NCBI GenBank assembly: GCA_009801015.1
Contig: VHZZ01006203.1
Span: 10,944-37,264, forward strand
From: Silene noctiflora
Lineage: Eukaryota; Streptophyta; Magnoliopsida; Caryophyllales; Caryophyllaceae
DNA length: 26,321 bases
Reading direction: 5' to 3'
Positions 9,762 through 20,300 of the stretch are shown here, piece after piece. The position numbers and the translations under genes are program-made. The notes beneath the pieces were generated by a model. That model did no database searches, was not told the DNA's origin, and saw nothing but the letters and a program-made list of their open reading frames with translations. Each line of letters begins with the position of its first letter. Position 1 is the stretch's first letter.

Positions 9762-11022
9762 ATGGATGTTTATGAAAGTTACCGCAAACTGTTGAAAAGG
9801 TTCAATACTTATACAAGTTGTTAAACTTCTCGTGGAAATGAACATCGTCATAACAAAGTCCTACATCTCTTTGGTCAGTACCGATTTCTATATAAGTAAG
9901 TGAATCGTATACTTTTTCTGCATTACTCCCTCCTCCGTCCCGCTCATTTGTTGTCCTTTTTCATTTTGGGTGTCTCAGTCAATTGTTATCTTTTCTATTT
10001 TAGGGTTACATTTGATGAGTAATTTGATTTTTGACTTTCACTTTAGTCCATTGTCATCTTATAATTGATTTTTTCCTCTTTCCTTGGTCTTTGTGCAAAA
10101 ACCAAAGAACAACAAATGACCGGAATGGAGGGAGTATTATCCAACTCGTCGTAGTATAACCTAGCTCTTGAAGTTCGCGTCAACTTGTTTGTGACGCTAG
10201 AATGCTAGATAGTAATTCATTTCAACCTTTTCAACAGATTTTAATGTGACTGATCTTTGCCGGAACAAGATTAGAGATCACAAAGTCCTCGATTATATTA
10301 AGAAGGTAAATCATATACGGAGTACTCCGTAACTTTGAGTTTTAAACTAGTTAAGTAGATTATCTCTCGTCTTTGTGGGACTGCATAAATTCGTTCTGTG
10401 ATGTTTTACACCAGTGAGCTTGTTAATTGGACATTCTTACCGCTTTACAACACAATTTACTAGTCGGAGAATTTGCTCTTGCTCTTGTTGTTGTATCGTT
10501 TTAATGTACAGAACGATGGTTGCGTCCCTTGACACTAAAACTCCTTGGTTTCTTAATATCCAGGCTATTGAAGATGATTACTCCCTTATGGCTTCTGTGA
10601 GAGAGTTTGATAGAGTTGTATCTTCTGAACTACATTACTCGATTGAGCTGACCGGGATTGACAAACAAGGCATATGTAAAGGGTGTAGAGCCCTGGCTGG
10701 CCTGGACTGTGAGACAGTAAACACCGAGATATGCACACACATTTCTGGAATGTTCGCTATTTGCAGAGCCATATCACTGATAAAACAATCATCGTGTCTA
10801 TATATATGCCGGATTTCTTCTCAAGAAGCGGCTGAGCGTTTCCTGTTTGAGACTCTCTTTGAGCGTCCAAAACCACCAAACCTGGAGCGAAACTACCAAA
10901 ATTATGCAAGTAATAGATGTACAGGCAGTACAATCATGTCCTTGAGGATACAGAAAAAAATTCGCGTTATGCGTTTGCCAAGCGTAAATGGGAAAAGATC
11001 GAAAACTTCAAGGATAAAATAG
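9762..11022 (+). pseudogene. ACR-like ACT-domain gene copy C, internal deletion
   Basis: The ATG at 9762 begins MDVYESYRKLLKRFN, which fits the N-terminus of plant ACR proteins (YEKLIRRMN). The sequence just before it resembles the bases before exon 1 of copy B. It then joins directly to the middle of exon 3, so exon 2, introns 1-2 and the start of exon 3 are gone, and the frame ends at a TAA (9822-9824). The rest is well kept: exon 3 remainder about 9800-9895 (ILIQVVKLLVEMNIVITKSY then ISLVSTDFYI), donor GTAAGT; exon 4 10238-10305 (FNVTDLCRNKIRDHKVLDYI...); exon 5 10564-11022 (AIEDDYSL... to the TAG). Phases match copy D. A start at the downstream ATG (9838) could give a protein lacking half of the first ACT domain. 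A Stowaway MITE sits in intron 3. Confidence 0.7.
9926..10134. mobile_element. Stowaway-like MITE in intron 3 of copy C
   Basis: The 209-bp element is bounded by TA (9924-9925, 10135-10136). The ends CTCCCTCCTCCGTCCCGCTC and GACCGGAATGGAGGGAG are inverted repeats, with TTGTTGTCC and GAACAACAA inside. It is the same family as 1494-1665. Confidence 0.85.
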
Positions 11023-11136
11023 AGATGGTCTCGGAGAAGAAGATATGCAGTTATGTAAATATTACTCGAGTTCTATTATGTACAATTCATATTAGTGAAA
11101 ATTTCAAATTTGTATTGAATTGCAAAACAGCTTAGC

Positions 11137-11518
11137 CCATGACGCATAATGGACATATCTCCCTCTCAAGTGTGATTTGTTTGCGAGTCAGAGGGCAAAA
11201 GCAGGGTGGGCTAGCAGGGACGGATGCTCGATTATGGGAAGTCAATAACTAGTTGATATACAATGCATATGGACAATTTATAATTCCACTACTCCGTATT
11301 ATCTAATTTGTTAATCAACGCAGAACCAGCTAGGGGAAGGTTAGCAGGGACGGACGCTGATCTCACTAGAGGATGAAAATTTCAAAGTATGTAGTCAAAT
11401 TTCAGATGCTTTTTCGAGTTCCCTTATATTATTATTCATTCATCCCCACTAAAATTTTTCGTCCCGCTAATCTCACATCCCGGTTTCATCTCTTCTTTGA
11501 ATTTGCCCAAGTCCACGT
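11137..11518. other. spacer and 5' region of copy D with small repeats
   Basis: No gene is seen. TAGCAGGGACGGATGCT (11212-11228) recurs as TAGCAGGGACGGACGCT (11342-11358). From about 11280 the sequence resembles the region upstream of copy B (TTCCACTACTCCGTA). A block containing AAAATTTTTCGTCCCGCTAA and TCACATCCCGGTTTCATCTC begins near 11443 and is repeated near 11631-11690. Confidence 0.6.
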
Positions 11519-11560
11519 AAATGTTTAAAAGACGGCAACGAACATTTCAAAGAATACTAC
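11519..11560 (+). promoter_or_regulatory. conserved upstream block of copy D
   Basis: AAATGTTTAAAAGACGGCAA...AACATTTCAAAGAATACTAC lies about 155 bp before the start codon. The 7-bp inverted repeat AAATGTT/AACATTT with a 15-base spacer is perfect here and at copy C. It is shared with copies B and C. Confidence 0.4.
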
Positions 11561-11592
11561 TATTTCATTCCATAAATCTCAGAATTTGTCAA

Positions 11593-11599
11593 TATAAAA
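11593..11599 (+). promoter_or_regulatory. possible TATA box of copy D
   Basis: TATAAAA lies 115 bp upstream of the ATG at 11714, between the two 55-bp repeats and just after the conserved block. Spacing is reasonable for a short 5' UTR. AT-rich DNA makes such matches common, so this is tentative. Confidence 0.3.
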
Positions 11600-11713
11600 C
11601 CTTGCTATTTGTTTATTGGACTCGTATTCCCCATTAAAATTTTTCGTCCCCGCTGATCTCACATCCCGGTTTCATCTCTATTTCTTTATTTCCTTATATA
11701 GAAAGTTACTATT

Positions 11714-13223
11714 ATGAGCAGTACTTTAGGTGAACTTATTCTCGCCTTTAGATTGTTGGAAAGGCAGACTTCACCAATGTAATTAATTTTTTTTATTTTT
11801 TTTTCTATTTTTTTTCTAACCGTTTAGGATAACTTTAATTGATGAAGTTGTTTGTTATAATTTGCAGATTTGTTATTGACAATAATTCATGTGAAGATTT
11901 TACTATAATCAAAATTAAGGTATTTTGTTTTATTTATCACTAGTTGATTACTGTTCTTGAATTTTTATTTTTTATTTATTTATTTTTGTTTTATTCAAAC
12001 ATGTCGGACGGGCCGAGTCATTTTACACATCCATTACTGTCCACTACTCCACTTGTCATCCAATAATAACCACCACAAATCGTCCCCTCCCCTATCCTTA
12101 CAAGTACTCTGTAATCTGTATGTGATACGGTTTGACATAATCCGTTGATAGAGAACAATGAATAAATTATGGAAGGATAATCCTTATTCAGGTGGAGAGT
12201 TACAACAATCATGGAATACTTCCTCAAGTTGTCGAACTTCTCTCTGAAATGAACATTGTTATTACAAATGTATACATGTTCTGGGACGATGGATGGAGAG
12301 AGCCAACGGAAGGTATATATTTCTATGAGAAATTCTTGGGTACTCCCGCCGACAATTTGTTTAACTGTTTATGATGCTGGCTACTAATTTTAACATTTTC
12401 AACAGTTTTGAATGTGACTGATTCTTACGGAAACAAGATTACAGATGAACAAGTCATTGATAATATTAAGAAGGTAATTCTTATACTCGGATACTTATTT
12501 AGTAATTAAGTTAAATTCTCGGTTGATCTAATTTGTTCTCCGACTTTTATGAGATTGTCTTACTATATAGATTAACTCGAAAAAAATTAACATCAAAGAA
12601 AATGTTGTAATGCTGTGAGTGCGATAAGGGGATCAGTTTGTTTTATGAGTGCAATCAGTTTGTTTTAGCTAATTCGTCTTGTGAGGTCGTTTTACAATAC
12701 GCTTTCACATGGTTGTGTTGCGCCCTCTCACACCGAAATTGCTTGTTCTCGTAATATCCAGGGACTTGAGGCTGTTAAGGATGGTGACTACCCTCTGAAT
12801 TGTTCAGTGGGAGAGTCTGAAAGAGTCGCACATTCGGAAGCATATTGTTCAATTGAGCTGAATAGAACTGACAAACGAGGCTTATGCAACGTGCGTGGAG
12901 TCCTATTTGGCCTAGACTGTGAGATAATGAAGGCGAAGATATGTTCCCACGTTTCTCAAATGTTTGCTATTTTCCGAGCCATGTCGCTGGTAAAACAATC
13001 GTCATGTCAATATCTATCCCTGAAACCCGCCCAGGAAACCACAACGAGCTTCCTGTGTATGACCCTCTTCGAGCGTCCCATACCACCAAACCCGAAGCTA
13101 ATATACCAAAATGATGCAAGTAATAGATGTACAATCATGTCCTCGATGATAGGAAAAAAAGTTCGTGTTATGCATTTGCCAAGCGTAAATGGGAAGGGAT
13201 CGAAAACTTCAAGGATAAAATAG
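11714..13223 (+). CDS. ACR-like ACT-domain protein copy D, short two-ACT form (255 aa)
   Basis: Five exons (11714-11778, 11868-11919, 12192-12312, 12406-12473, 12762-13223), all GT-AG with matching phases, give 256 codons including TAG. They match the N-terminal half of plant ACR (ACT-domain repeat) proteins, which usually have about 400-450 residues and four ACT domains. Residues 22-34 (IFVIDNNSCEDFT) match the family start RVVIDNxxC. Residues 43-60 (YNNHGILPQVVELLSEMN) are the first ACT glycine loop and helix, and 82-96 (NVTDSYGNKITDEQV) match FxVTDxxGNKITDE. The second ACT domain starts at about 131 (CSIELNRTDKRGLCNV) and keeps KAKICSHVSQMFAIF. From 174 the frame differs from the family and ends in a basic tail. 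No signal peptide or membrane segment is seen. ACT domains bind amino acids, so sensing is inferred; binding may be impaired by the cut second domain. It is the only complete copy here, but expression is unproven. Confidence 0.7.
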
Positions 13224-14332
13224 AAATTGTTTTGATGTAGTTGGTCTCCTTTACAGGAGAAAAATCAGAAAATATGTAATCATGTATATTAATGTTATTA
13301 TGCACCGTGCATATTTGTGAAATTTGTATATAGGATTAAAGTGCAAGATTCCGAGTTAAGCAAAAGCACGGAAAAATAATAATTTAAATTAAAAAGAGAA
13401 GTGATTAACTTGAATAAATGAAAGAAGATTATAAAATTAGATTAGGGATTATTATTTTCTTATTTGTTTATAGAGTAATATTGTATGCTTGCTAATCTTT
13501 TATGATTAATTGAGAAAAAAATGATTAATTAATATTTTATAAAATTCATAATTTTATATGATCGATTCGTTAGAACTTTCTACAAAAAGTCGATCTTGCC
13601 AAATATAAGTCGCTTTTCGGCTAGTTATAATAACCGTTAGTCCTCCCTTCCTAAAATCCTCCCGTAACGTTTTGGCCAAAAATAAAGATCAGCAAAACTC
13701 GGTCTTTTTTCTTTTTATTTGGCATAAAGGGAGCCACAAGGATGATTTTAACATTGACGAGGTTCGAACACAAGTAATAAAAGTCATAAATATCACCTTT
13801 TATGACTTACCCGAGACTCTGAGAGTGACAAGCTCGAAATCTAGAAGACATAGCTTTATCCCTCAGACTATAAATATTCCTCAAGATTGCCCTTGGGAGA
13901 CTTAGCTTGAACGTGAGACCGTTGGAAATTTCATCTAGTTTTAATCAGTAGACCACACCAAATATTGGCTTTTGAAGGGATATTTTGAGAAATGGTCATA
14001 TAAAATACTCCATAAGAGTTTTGAAAACAACTTAAAGAGTTTCTTCCAAAAATAACGGGAGGCCAAACTTAAACACAAATTTCTGTTTAAGACCTTCTTA
14101 ACTTAAAACGACTTTCACAACCGATTAAGCAAGAAATAAAAATAAAGGAAGGTTGTGAGAGATAAAGGAGTCAGTTTTTTTAGATCAAGTCAAGACCGTC
14201 TCAACAAGACCGTCTCAGACAAGACCAAAAGTAACTTAAATAAGTATAACTTGGTTTAGTAACTTCTAATCAAAGACACAAAAACAATAAAGAAAGTTGT
14301 TTTCATTTGTACTAATCATATTGCCAAAAAAA
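13224..14332. other. intergenic region and ARP2 promoter side
   Basis: The first part is the duplicated 3' flank of copy D (TTATGCACCGTGCATATTTG near 13300). An open frame at 13672-13905 (77 codons, MAKNKDQQNSVFFLF...) is not recognised as any family and may be chance. CAAGACCGTCTCA is repeated in tandem at about 14193-14219, roughly 115-140 bp before the ARP2 start. No convincing TATA box was found for ARP2. Confidence 0.5.
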
Positions 14333-17300
14333 ATGGACAACAGAAATGTCGTCGTCTGCGATAACGGCACCGGGGTAATCTTCTTTCTTTCTCGTCTTGT
14401 ATCATCAATTAATCGCACTTGATTCATTCTAAAATTAATGTTTTGTTAAATGCGATTACTTTATACACCTTCACTGATCTGTTTGATTGATTCAAATATA
14501 TGAATTTTTATACTATTATGTATGCGTGATTTGTGCGGTTTTAGCTGCAATTTAATTGGAATTCTAATTAGGGTTTGTTGTGAGGAATTCTAAACCCATG
14601 ATTATAGCTTACATTGGTTGGTAGTGGTTGGTAGAATGATTTGAAGGGGAATGTGATGTTGAATTTATTGTGGTGAGGTTTAGTATTACCAGAATTGGGC
14701 ATTGTATGATTGACCCGTCGCCTCGGAGTTTATGGGTGATCTAGAGGTTTTGGCTTTTGGAGTTAGGGGGCGTAGTGTTCATGGGAGTGAATTACAAATT
14801 GAATAAGGTAAACTAGAAAAATTATCGGAAATTTTAATTAAAATCGCCCATTTTTTACTTTTTGAGTAGGGCCAAGTGCCAAACGTCACTGCTACCCTCC
14901 CTAGCTCCACCACTAAGCACTTGAATTGGAACCATAGTGCGGAGTTTTACGGGAATTTTTTTTGGAGTCATTTCCAGCTGGTTGAGTGAGCATGCTTAAC
15001 ATGATTTGAGAATTCGGGCTCAATAAGGTGATATTTGCTTAAATGGAGAAAACTAACTCGTTAATTGAAGAAAATATGACAGCTATAATGTATTTTTGCT
15101 TTTTGAATGATGCTATCTTTTATTATCTTGGCATCCAATTTATACTTGTCAAAGGTATATGATTGATTTCCACAAGGAGAACTGGAATTTGATAAATGTC
15201 CGNAATTTTCTCTCTGTATTGCAGTATGTTAAGTNTGGCTTTGCCGGAGAGAATTTTCCCACTTCAGTCTTTCCTTGTATGGTGGGAAAACCAATGCTAC
15301 GGTATGAAGAGTCCTTAANGGAACAAGAACTGAAGGTGTGAATTATTCTACCTAGGCAAGTGAATTCTTTCCTTACATGCAAATGATATGAGGCTATTGA
15401 TTTGGTTTCTTACTTAGTAGCCTTGTTAATCATCTGTTTGATATTATGCTAGATTGCTTGTGTTATGCAATCCGTGACATGAGGATTCCCTTGAAACTTG
15501 CATCTTTATAATGCAGGACATTGTTGTTGGAGATGCTTGTGTTGACTTGCGAAATCAACTAGATGTATCTTATCCAGTCAATAACGGTATTATTCAGAAC
15601 TGGGATGACATGTGTCATGTGTGGGATTATGCATTTTTCAACGAGTTGAAGGTAAATTTATNATCTTCATCAGCATGGGCTTGTATTATGTGCATACCAT
15701 TTCAATGTATTTTATACTCATTTTGTTCTGCTCTGACATCTTTATTAGGTGGATCCTACGGAATGTAAAATACTACTCACCGACCCCCCTTTAAATCCTG
15801 CAAAGAACCGTGAAAAAATGGTGTGTATTTTCCNATCCATAATTTATCAGTGTAATAAAGCTTAGAGTTGATCTTCATGTTTATTGATTTTTCACCTGTT
15901 GACAGTGTCAGAAGATGTTACTAAATTTGTGTCGCAATCATCTTGCTTATGAAAATTCGTTTATTAATAATTTTGGAAGATAAAATATGTAATTTCGGTC
16001 ACAATGTAGGTGGAGACGATGTTTGAGAGGTACAACTTTTCTGGTGTCTTCATCCAGATCCAGGCTGTCCTGACTTTATATGCTCAAGGTACAGTGACCT
16101 TGGAATATATTCAGAAACTTTTCAATTTAACATCCTAATTAAGCATTGATTTTTAAATTTCTTTGCTCAAGTAAAAGCCCTCACACAAGAAGCTACTGGT
16201 TGTGTATTCATTTTTCACTGTTGACTAAATCATGCGCAGGCTTGCTCACTGGACTAGTTATTGATTCGGGAGATGGAGTCACCCACGTGGTAATTCTTGA
16301 AATCATGGCATCTTATTCTGTTCTTTTTAAGTTTTTATCTTCAGATTCATTAATTTTTTAATCAGGTTTTCCCCATGCACATTCACTATGTCAAAGTTTC
16401 AGTAGGTGGCTTTTATACAACTATATATATGCATTTTCTGTAAGCTTAAATTCTAAACTCTGTCTTCAGGTTCCAGTTGTTGATGGTTACTCATTCCCAC
16501 ATCTTACAAAGCGAATGAACGTGGCAAGGAGGCATGTGACATCTTACCTAGTGGATTTGCTTACACTGAGAGGGTGAGAATGACTTCATTTTATATAAGC
16601 TGATGCTATCCAAGCTGGTTGTTGTCTTGACTTAACTAGAACATTTTTACTGAACTTCTTTAATATTATATCCCTTTTGAAGGTATGCAATGAACAAAGC
16701 TGCTGATTTTGAAACCGTAAGACAAATNAAAGAGAAGCTGTGCTATACAAGGTTAAGATAAATGTGTGCTGCTAAAANNAANGGAATTACAGATGATTTT
16801 ATCTTACACCGGTTATAGTTCACTGCAGTTATGATTACAAACGCGAGTACCAATTGGGACTTGAAACCACCATTCTAATGAAGAATTACACTGTAAGTTT
16901 GTGTGCAAGGTCTTTTAATGTTTTGCACCGGTTCCTTTGTCTTGCTTAGTTTGTGATGTGTAGGATGTGAATCAAGCTACATCTAATGTTGCAATTTAGT
17001 AATTTGGTAGCACAATCTCTGNAGTTCCAGTGAGATTATATTATCATTCATGTCCTTAGGCAATGGAGTCTCTGTATGATATAGTTCTTGCTGGTTATTA
17101 TTTTGGTTTACCAACATCCTTGTGCTAAAACGGATCTCTGACATCAGCTGCCAGATGGAAGGGTTATCAAAGTTGGGACTGAACGATTCCAGGCTCCTGA
17201 AGCTCTCTTCACCCCAGTAAGCAGTATTCTTGCATCTACAAGCACTTCATTTTGAAAATGATTGGATTGCACCAAACTATCTTAGTAATTAAGCATCTTG

Positions 17301-20300
17301 TTGCTATGTCTCTTCTGATGGTTAGATTATTATAGTTGCTGAATTTGTGCGGTTGTCCTCGAACTGTAAATATAGAGAATATATCCCTTGGACGCAGCTA
17401 AGGGAATCGTAGATGCGTATGTATCCAAATTTTTGTTCTCCGCAACCGAAATATTTCTCATGGAGACCTATCTATGACTCTTGTCAAAACACTAGTCCGA
17501 TGGCCAGACCTGCATTTTTTTCTCTGTGCAAGGATATTTTACCCGAAACGGCGTGGTGTAGTTATGATCTAAGTCAAACACCAATCCACTAACTTTCTTG
17601 TCAGGTTTAGTTGTGAGTTGTGACCCATTTTACTTTTAAGGTCAGACAGATGAGATAAGTGAAAATACATGGTCTAAGATGGAAATAGGATTAATGGAAT
17701 AAAAATCTACTTTTAACGTCAACACTAGTTATAATTCTTTTTATGAGAATCTCTTCTGCGAGTAGTATTCCCCAGGTTAGGGGTTTTGTTGCTGAAGTTT
17801 GGCCCCTCTTAAAACCTTCCCAAACAGAAATGAGGTTGTATTTTTGGATGTTGCTTTTATAGTTGTGCGGGTTGTTACTGAATTTATGAGTATGTGCATG
17901 CCTCAGGAACTTATAGATGTTGAAGGTGATGGAATGGCGGATATGGTATTCCGCTGCATCCAGGAAATGGACATTGACAACCGCATGATGGTATGCCCAC
18001 TGCTTCTGTAATTGATTTTTTGTTATATTTGTTTACTGCATCTGATTGATGCTAGTGTTTCTCAGTCATAAAATGTTGAAGAAATATTAGAAGGAAAAAG
18101 TAATTAAAAAACATTAATTAAGAAATAACAGAGAATTCAAGTATACATTAGGTAGTACTCTGTACAACAATGGGAAACATTGCACTGAGTGGGCTATCTT
18201 CTGGTGTATGTTGTTGTAGTTGAATTATCTTCTTTTTGATTGGACCTTTTTTTTAATTGTTTGTACCTAAGGATCCCTTGTCCTTTATTGCTTCTTTATT
18301 AATTTATTATTTAATTTTCTACTAAGAAAAGATGCTCAAAATGAAAATAAATTAAAAGAAACAAAGGTCAAGTAAACTAATCAAATAACCTAAGACAGTA
18401 ACGAAAAGTCAAGCTCTATCACTGATCTTTTGCATGAATAATTTCTCCCCACTCTCTTTTTGTCAACATTATTTATTACTAGTAACACCAAGTAGACTTG
18501 TATTGCTTTTAGTCAGTGTTGTCCATGTTTGCAAGTACCCTTATTGATGTGTTTTAAATTACCTCGCAAGTGTACGATGTCGTGTAGCACTTTGAGGGTC
18601 GAATCACGGGGAGCGAGTTGCACTACTAGTTGATTTAATTAGATGACTAAGCTAGGTCGGCAAACAAGAGATTTTGATTTAGATAACTAATGAACTAATA
18701 CTAAATATAAACTAAATAGCAAACTAGTGAATTAAACTAAATGCAAACGTAGACAACGATGTAATCAAATGATAAAAGGCCTAGGACCCGATTTTCCCCC
18801 ATTTAATTCGTAGTAAGTTATCAAGACTCCCTTGGATCGGCTATTGGGGTGATAAGTGAGGAGGAGACCGCTCTAATTCGCCTAGAACCTCCCTTCCGGG
18901 TTCGCACTAGGACACTAGGTAGCCCAACCCCCCTCCCTTCCGGTCTCGGAGGTCGGAATCCTTAGACAAAACCCAAACCACCCTAGGAACGTGCACTTTC
19001 CCGAGGCAACCTAAGTCTTTCTAAGTCCAACAAGCCCAAATCTAGTTCCGGGTCATCCAACTCCTCCTTCCGAAGGTCGAATTCAAACCCAAGNTTTAGA
19101 AGCACCCTTCCCCTAAGTTCTCCCTTCCGGTCTCAACTAGGGTAGGCAAAGAGAATGAAATAAGGGAGTCCCGATTCCCAACCTAACCAACTTCCGTTGG
19201 TGGACAAAGGTCGCAAACCAAAGCAAACACCCAAACTCAAACATTTACTCATACAAATTCCTCAAACCAACCCTCACTAATCCTCCCCAACAACTAATCA
19301 CCCATGGAACCAATCAAACAAACTACTCATTAGGAGAAAAATCGAGTCCTAGTTAAAGGACTACTCACTACTCATGTGGGAAGACACAAAACAAGTAATA
19401 AAGGGTGAAGCTTGATAAGTAAACATGATTAAGAGTGAACTATGACTAATTAAGATGAAAGTGAACTAACAAGTATGAGGATTCACTAATTATGATATAA
19501 CAATAACTAAAGATGAAGACTTTAACTAAAAAGAGGCAAACTTTCACATAAACATTCAATCAAATACCTTCTATGCATGAGGGAAAGCAACAAACAAGAT
19601 GAAATCAACAAGGGAAATGAAAGCAAACTAACAGTTGTAAACAAATGAAAGACAAATGAAACTAATTAAGACAAAACTAAAGGAGAGAATGAAAATTATA
19701 CCAACAATAAGAAAGATTGAGTCTTTTGATTATATAAGGAAGAAATTCTTCAATATCTTCAATTACAATCCCAAAACCCAAGTGTAAACTAATGGATTCT
19801 AACTAAACAACTAAGTAATTAGGACTTAATTAGGATGAGATTAAGAAAATGGTTAAGGAAAGTTGCATAAATGTGGACTAAATTCAGATCTAGGGTTATG
19901 TGCTACAAATGGCTTAAGGGGGGGTATTTATAGTGTCCCCTTCTATTAAGAGTAAAGAGGAAAAGAAAGCCCAAATCCCGTGTAAGGTAGTCCCCTGCCG
20001 GTTGACCGGCTGCCGGCACTCCTGCCGGTAGCGAGACTTTGTCATTTTAATGCCTAAAAATGTCAGCTGTGTGCCCCTGCCGGTTGACCGGCTGCCGGCC
20101 TCCCGGCTGGGAACACAGGCACTTCACCATTTCTTCACAATTCTTCATTAGAGGTGTCCCTCTGCCGGCTGGCCGGCTGCCGGCTACCCAACCGGCAGCG
20201 AGACTTGCTTCTTTTGGCTTGAATTGGACTTGGGAAATTGAGCTGTGATCCCCTGCCGGTGGACCGGATGCCGGCCTGGCGGCTGGGGGATCTCCCTTCT

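Larger units (their letters stand above)
11443..11690 (+). repeat. two direct repeats of about 55 bp in the 5' region of copy D
   Basis: CCCCACTAAAATTTTTCGTC...CCCGGTTTCATCTCT at about 11443-11493 recurs at about 11631-11683 with few differences. The pair brackets the conserved block and the TATA-like site. It could be a local promoter or UTR duplication. Confidence 0.65.

Noticed and set aside
10917..11135. Second reading frame over the end of copy C (MYRQYNHVLEDTEKNS...)
   Set aside because: Not a separate gene. It is the displaced ancestral frame of the last ACR-like exon, discussed in the findings.
13721..13770. A-box-like TGGCATAAAGG and B-box-like GGTTCGAAC, suggesting a tRNA-derived SINE
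   Set aside because: The spacing is plausible, but no A-rich tail, target duplication or tRNA-like head was found, and both motifs are short.
15149..15382. Minus-strand frame over ARP2 exon 2
   Set aside because: It is the antisense shadow of a secure ARP2 exon.
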